A stretch of DNA of 7,235 bases from Gemmatimonadota bacterium. Lineage in GTDB: Bacteria; Gemmatimonadota; Gemmatimonadetes; Gemmatimonadales; GWC2-71-9. The notes under the pieces were generated by a model. That model saw only the letters and a list, made by a program, of their open reading frames with translations, made no database searches and was not told the DNA's origin. Position 1 is the stretch's first letter. Every line of letters starts with the position of its first letter. The stretch lies in the NCBI GenBank assembly GCA_017889745.1, contig JAGGAG010000136.1:1-7235 (forward strand), read 5' to 3'. Both the position numbers and the translations under genes were made by a program. Shown here in pieces: positions 4,943 through 7,235 of this stretch.

Positions 4943-6112
4943 ATGGAGACCTGGCAGGAGGTCCTGCGAAAGAACTCGATCGCTTCCCTCGAGGCGCTCG
5001 CCATCAAGTTCGGCCCGGAGAACTTCCCGGAGCTGGACCGGCTGCGCCTCGCGGCGGAGAACTTCGAGTTTCGCATCTCGCCCGCAATGGTGGACCTCAT
5101 CAAGGAGCCGAACGACCCGATCTGGCGCCAGTACGTGCCGGCGGTCGACGAGCTCGAAGTGGTCGACGGCATTGTCGATTCGCTCAACGAGGACGAGGAC
5201 AGCCCGGTCCCGAACATCACGCATCGTTATCCTGACCGTGCGCTGTTCCTGGTCTCCCCGGTGTGCGCGTCCTACTGCCGCTTCTGCACCCGGCGGCGGA
5301 AGGTGGGCGATCCCGAGAAGATCCCGATGTCCCAGTTCGAGTCGGCGTTCCAGTACCTCGAGGAGCACACCGAGATCCGGGACGTGATCATGTCGGGCGG
5401 CGATCCCCTGCTCCTCAATGACCGGCGGCTCGACATGATCCTGGCCCGGCTCAGGTCGATCAAGCACATCGAAATCATCCGCATCGGGAGCCGGGTGCCC
5501 TGCCACCTGCCCGAGCGGATTACGCCCGAGCTGTGCGAGACCATCAAGAGGCACCATCCGGTGTGGATCAACACGCACTTCAACCACCCGGACGAACTCA
5601 CCCCGGCGGCGGTGAAGGCCCTCGGCATGCTGGCCGACGCGGGGATCCCGCTGGGCTGCCAGACGGTGCTTCTCAAGGGCGTCAACGACAGCCCCGAGGT
5701 GATGAAGTCGCTGATGCACCGGCTGATGCTGGCCCGGGTACGGCCCTACTACATCTACATGGCCGACCAGGTGGCGGGGGCCGAACACTTCCGGACCACG
5801 GTGCAGACCGGGCTCGAGATCATGCATGCGCTGCGCGGGTGGACCAGTGGCCTGGCGAACCCCTACTTCGTCATCGACGCCCCGGGCGGCGGCGGCAAGA
5901 TCCCGCTCCTGCCGGAGTACGTCGAGAGCATGACCGACGAAGAGGTGGTGTTGCGGAACTTCCGGGGTGAGCGGTTCGTGTACCGCCAGGCGCGCGAAGA
6001 GGTGGGCGTCGGGGCGGGGGGGCCGGATCCGGAGTACCTGTTCCAGCCGACGCTGCAGCTCAAGAAGGCACGGAAGAAGGCAGTGGCGCCAAGGAAGCGG
6101 AAGACGGCCTGA
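4943..6112 (+). CDS. kamA: KamA-type radical SAM lysine 2,3-aminomutase
   Basis: The 389-residue radical SAM and PLP enzyme is predicted to interconvert L-alpha-lysine and beta-lysine in the cytoplasm. Seen: CASYCRFC with the cluster ligands C108, C112 and C115, followed by TRRR; SGGDP (151-155), the SAM-binding stretch; HFNHPDE (212-218); DQVAGAEHFRT (275-285); and DAPGGGGKIP (312-321). Aligned by motif to the Clostridium subterminale enzyme as I recall it, R117 matches the carboxylate-binding Arg134, D275 and D312 match Asp293 and Asp330 that hold the side-chain amine, and K319 matches the PLP lysine Lys337. This favours lysine over glutamate as substrate. No Cys lies beyond residue 239, so the C-terminal zinc-site cysteines of the clostridial enzyme are absent. 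The tail (374-389) is rich in Lys/Arg. The last gene of the operon, it is followed by a strong terminator. The EF-P-modifying homologue EpmB is less likely: no epmA or efp gene is adjacent. Confidence 0.93.
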   Translation: METWQEVLRKNSIASLEALAIKFGPENFPELDRLRLAAENFEFRISPAMVDLIKEPNDPIWRQYVPAVDELEVVDGIVDSLNEDEDSPVPNITHRYPDRALFLVSPVCASYCRFCTRRRKVGDPEKIPMSQFESAFQYLEEHTEIRDVIMSGGDPLLLNDRRLDMILARLRSIKHIEIIRIGSRVPCHLPERITPELCETIKRHHPVWINTHFNHPDELTPAAVKALGMLADAGIPLGCQTVLLKGVNDSPEVMKSLMHRLMLARVRPYYIYMADQVAGAEHFRTTVQTGLEIMHALRGWTSGLANPYFVIDAPGGGGKIPLLPEYVESMTDEEVVLRNFRGERFVYRQAREEVGVGAGGPDPEYLFQPTLQLKKARKKAVAPRKRKTA

Positions 6113-6117
6113 TGACG

Positions 6118-6138
6118 GTCTGCAGTCGGCAGTCGTGA
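6118..6138 (-). repeat. Three-unit heptamer repeat, GTC every 7 bp
   Basis: On the plus strand GTC recurs at 6118, 6125 and 6132 (GTCTGCA, GTCGGCA, GTCGTGA). On the minus strand the unit at 6132-6138 reads TCACGAC, identical to the first and last units of the array at 1372-1406, so the two arrays are in opposite orientation. It lies between the kamA stop and its terminator and is not coding. Confidence 0.55.
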
Positions 6139-6139
6139 G

Positions 6140-6190
6140 GCGGAATTGAAAAGGGGCGGCCCGGACAGGCCGCCCCTCCTTTCATTCCGC
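6140..6190. terminator. Bidirectional intrinsic terminator between convergent genes
   Basis: The core is a perfect 10-bp stem AGGGGCGGCC / GGCCGCCCCT (6152-6161 with 6168-6177) around a 6-base loop. An A-rich flank lies on the left and a T-rich flank on the right, so either strand shows a stem followed by T residues (CCTTTCATT going right, TTTTCAATT going left). The pairing extends outward with a few bulged bases (GCGGAAT at 6140-6146 with ATTCCGC at 6184-6190). It can end the kamA operon and the minus-strand gene whose stop is at 6201-6203. Confidence 0.85.
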
Positions 6191-6200
6191 GTTGTGAGCC

Positions 6201-7235
6201 CTACTCGGCAAACCTCACTTCGGTGCCATCCAGCGCCAGATAGAGGATCTCGAGTCCACCGTCCCGGCCAGGCACGACGGTCGGCGAGCGCGCGAGCGCG
6301 ATGCCCTCATCGACGGTACTGTACCGCCAGCGCGAGGCCGTGGTACAGATGCTGGAACAGGTGGCGTAGCGAAGCCGGTCGAGGCCGTTGTCGATGAAGG
6401 CCGCCTGCACGCGACCGTTCGCATCCACCGTAAGGCCACTCCCCTGTCCGACGGCACCGGTGGTGGAGGTGGCGAGGTCGATGGTGGTCCAGTTGGCGAC
6501 GGTGATGCACGCGCTGGCGCAGGAAGCGTACTTCATACCGTTGCCAGTGGAAGCATAGTAGGTCACCGCCAGGAGATGATTGGGACCCAGTGCGATCGCG
6601 GGGTCCTGGCCTCCGTCGGCGAGGGACACGGCACTGATCGACCAGTCCGTTGCCTGCAGGCAGTCGGTGGCGACACAGGTCGCGTACTTGAGGTTCCGGC
6701 CGCCGCTGTCCTGATAAACCACATGGCGGATCGCTCCATCCATGACCACCGCGCTCGACCGCCCCACGAACGGACCGGTGTCCGGCGTACCGTTAGCCCA
6801 GTTGGCGTCCAGGGTGCACAGCGCCAGGCAGCGGGCGAACCTGATGAAGCTGTTGATGCCGTCATAGTAGGTGGCGTTCACCACGCCCCCCGGTGTCACA
6901 TAGATGGAGGGGTTGATGCCAATGAGGCTGCTCGAATTATCCGCCGTGGCGAAAGACCACGAGAGCCGGTCGGTACATGCCGTGAGACAGGTCCCGTATT
7001 GGAGCGTCTGCAACCGGTCACTTCGATACACGATATGGACCCTGCCTGATGCATCGACACCGATTGCGCTGGAGGAACCGATGTTGCCAACGGTATCGAG
7101 CGCCACGGCGGTCCAGTTGGCCGCCAAGGCACAGGTGCCGGCGCATTCGGCGTAGAAAAGGTCGCCATGGACCGAGTCGGCGTAGACAGCGTGGAGGCCG
7201 CCTGTCGAATCCTTGGCCAGTGCAAGCTTGCCGAA
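6201..7235 (-). CDS. Repeat protein with Cys-pair/Trp motif, propeller-like, probably exported (5' end missing)
   Basis: The frame is open to the right edge, so 344 C-terminal residues are visible and the start lies outside; a TTG at 7127-7125 is internal (leucine). The protein is a run of units of 51-54 residues with the pattern VDxxGRVHxxYxD, about eight residues, (Y/F)AxCxxxC, five or six residues, W, then a hydrophobic strand. Six such C..C..W motifs occur (for example YGTCLTACTDRLSW, YASCASACITVANW, YATCSSICTTASRW), followed by a last half-unit ending VRFAE. One pair is C-x4-C rather than C-x3-C. Alternating short strands, Gly-rich turns and Asp-box-like DxxG segments suggest a beta-propeller, with each Cys pair perhaps forming a disulphide in the blade; this implies export to the periplasm or cell surface. 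No signal peptide or catalytic motif can be seen in this part. I do not recognise a named family. It is convergent to kamA and shares its terminator. By eye it is less GC-rich than its neighbours. Confidence 0.8.
   Translation of the reverse strand, partial: FGKLALAKDSTGGLHAVYADSVHGDLFYAECAGTCALAANWTAVALDTVGNIGSSSAIGVDASGRVHIVYRSDRLQTLQYGTCLTACTDRLSWSFATADNSSSLIGINPSIYVTPGGVVNATYYDGINSFIRFARCLALCTLDANWANGTPDTGPFVGRSSAVVMDGAIRHVVYQDSGGRNLKYATCVATDCLQATDWSISAVSLADGGQDPAIALGPNHLLAVTYYASTGNGMKYASCASACITVANWTTIDLATSTTGAVGQGSGLTVDANGRVQAAFIDNGLDRLRYATCSSICTTASRWRYSTVDEGIALARSPTVVPGRDGGLEILYLALDGTEVRFAE

Noticed and set aside
4922..5827. Long minus-strand open frame opposite kamA
   Set aside because: It is a shadow of the well-supported radical SAM gene, with a His/Arg/Gly-rich translation and no recognisable domain.
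4943..6112. EpmB, the lysine aminomutase acting in EF-P modification
   Set aside because: No efp or epmA gene is adjacent, and the motif CRFCTRRR with D275 and D312 is closer to genuine lysine 2,3-aminomutase. A whole-genome check for epmA would settle it.

Overview
The window is densely coding, GC-rich bacterial DNA with short intergenic gaps and 4-bp stop/start overlaps. It suggests a free-living, probably soil or sediment, bacterium. The use of ThyX, the heptameric GTC-periodic spacer repeats and a secreted-type repeat protein would fit Gemmatimonadota or a similar phylum. This placement is an impression; no rRNA or other phylogenetic marker is present to prove it.

Layout. (1) Positions 2-1411 (+) hold the 3' part of a GlcD/D-lactate-dehydrogenase-like FAD oxidase gene. 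It runs through a five-unit 7-bp repeat straight into thyX (1408-2160, +, flavin-dependent thymidylate synthase), with an ATGA overlap. (2) A 127-bp gap (2161-2287) is AT-rich at its left end and contains a weak promoter-like sequence. It then has a compact GC hairpin plus T-run ending 13 bp before the next start codon, so it may be an attenuator as well as, or instead of, the thyX terminator. (3) A tight four-gene cluster (2288-6112, +) follows: ATP-grasp ligase A, ATP-grasp ligase B, a GNAT acetyltransferase and a KamA-type lysine 2,3-aminomutase. The first two junctions are 4-bp overlaps, and the kamA Shine-Dalgarno sits on the GNAT stop codon. (4) A strong, imperfectly extended inverted repeat (6140-6190) can terminate transcription from both sides. 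(5) On the minus strand, 7235-6201 is the 3' part of a convergent gene for a repetitive, probably exported, propeller-like protein with a Cys pair and a Trp every ~52 residues.

How the genes may work together. The most interesting unit is the ligase A / ligase B / GNAT / KamA operon. KamA keeps the residues that bind L-lysine and PLP in the clostridial enzyme, so beta-lysine production is the natural reading. Two Ddl-fold amide-bond ligases and an acetyltransferase in the same operon suggest that an amino acid, plausibly beta-lysine, is acylated and/or joined to other amino acids or carboxylates to give a small peptide-like metabolite (a compatible solute, cell-envelope constituent or secondary metabolite). 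The product is not known from the sequence. Both ligases differ from housekeeping D-Ala-D-Ala ligase at positions that matter for substrate choice, and a name of 'Ddl' would probably mislead.

No stretch longer than 300 bases lacks a gene. No tRNA, rRNA, CRISPR array, insertion sequence or phage feature was seen.
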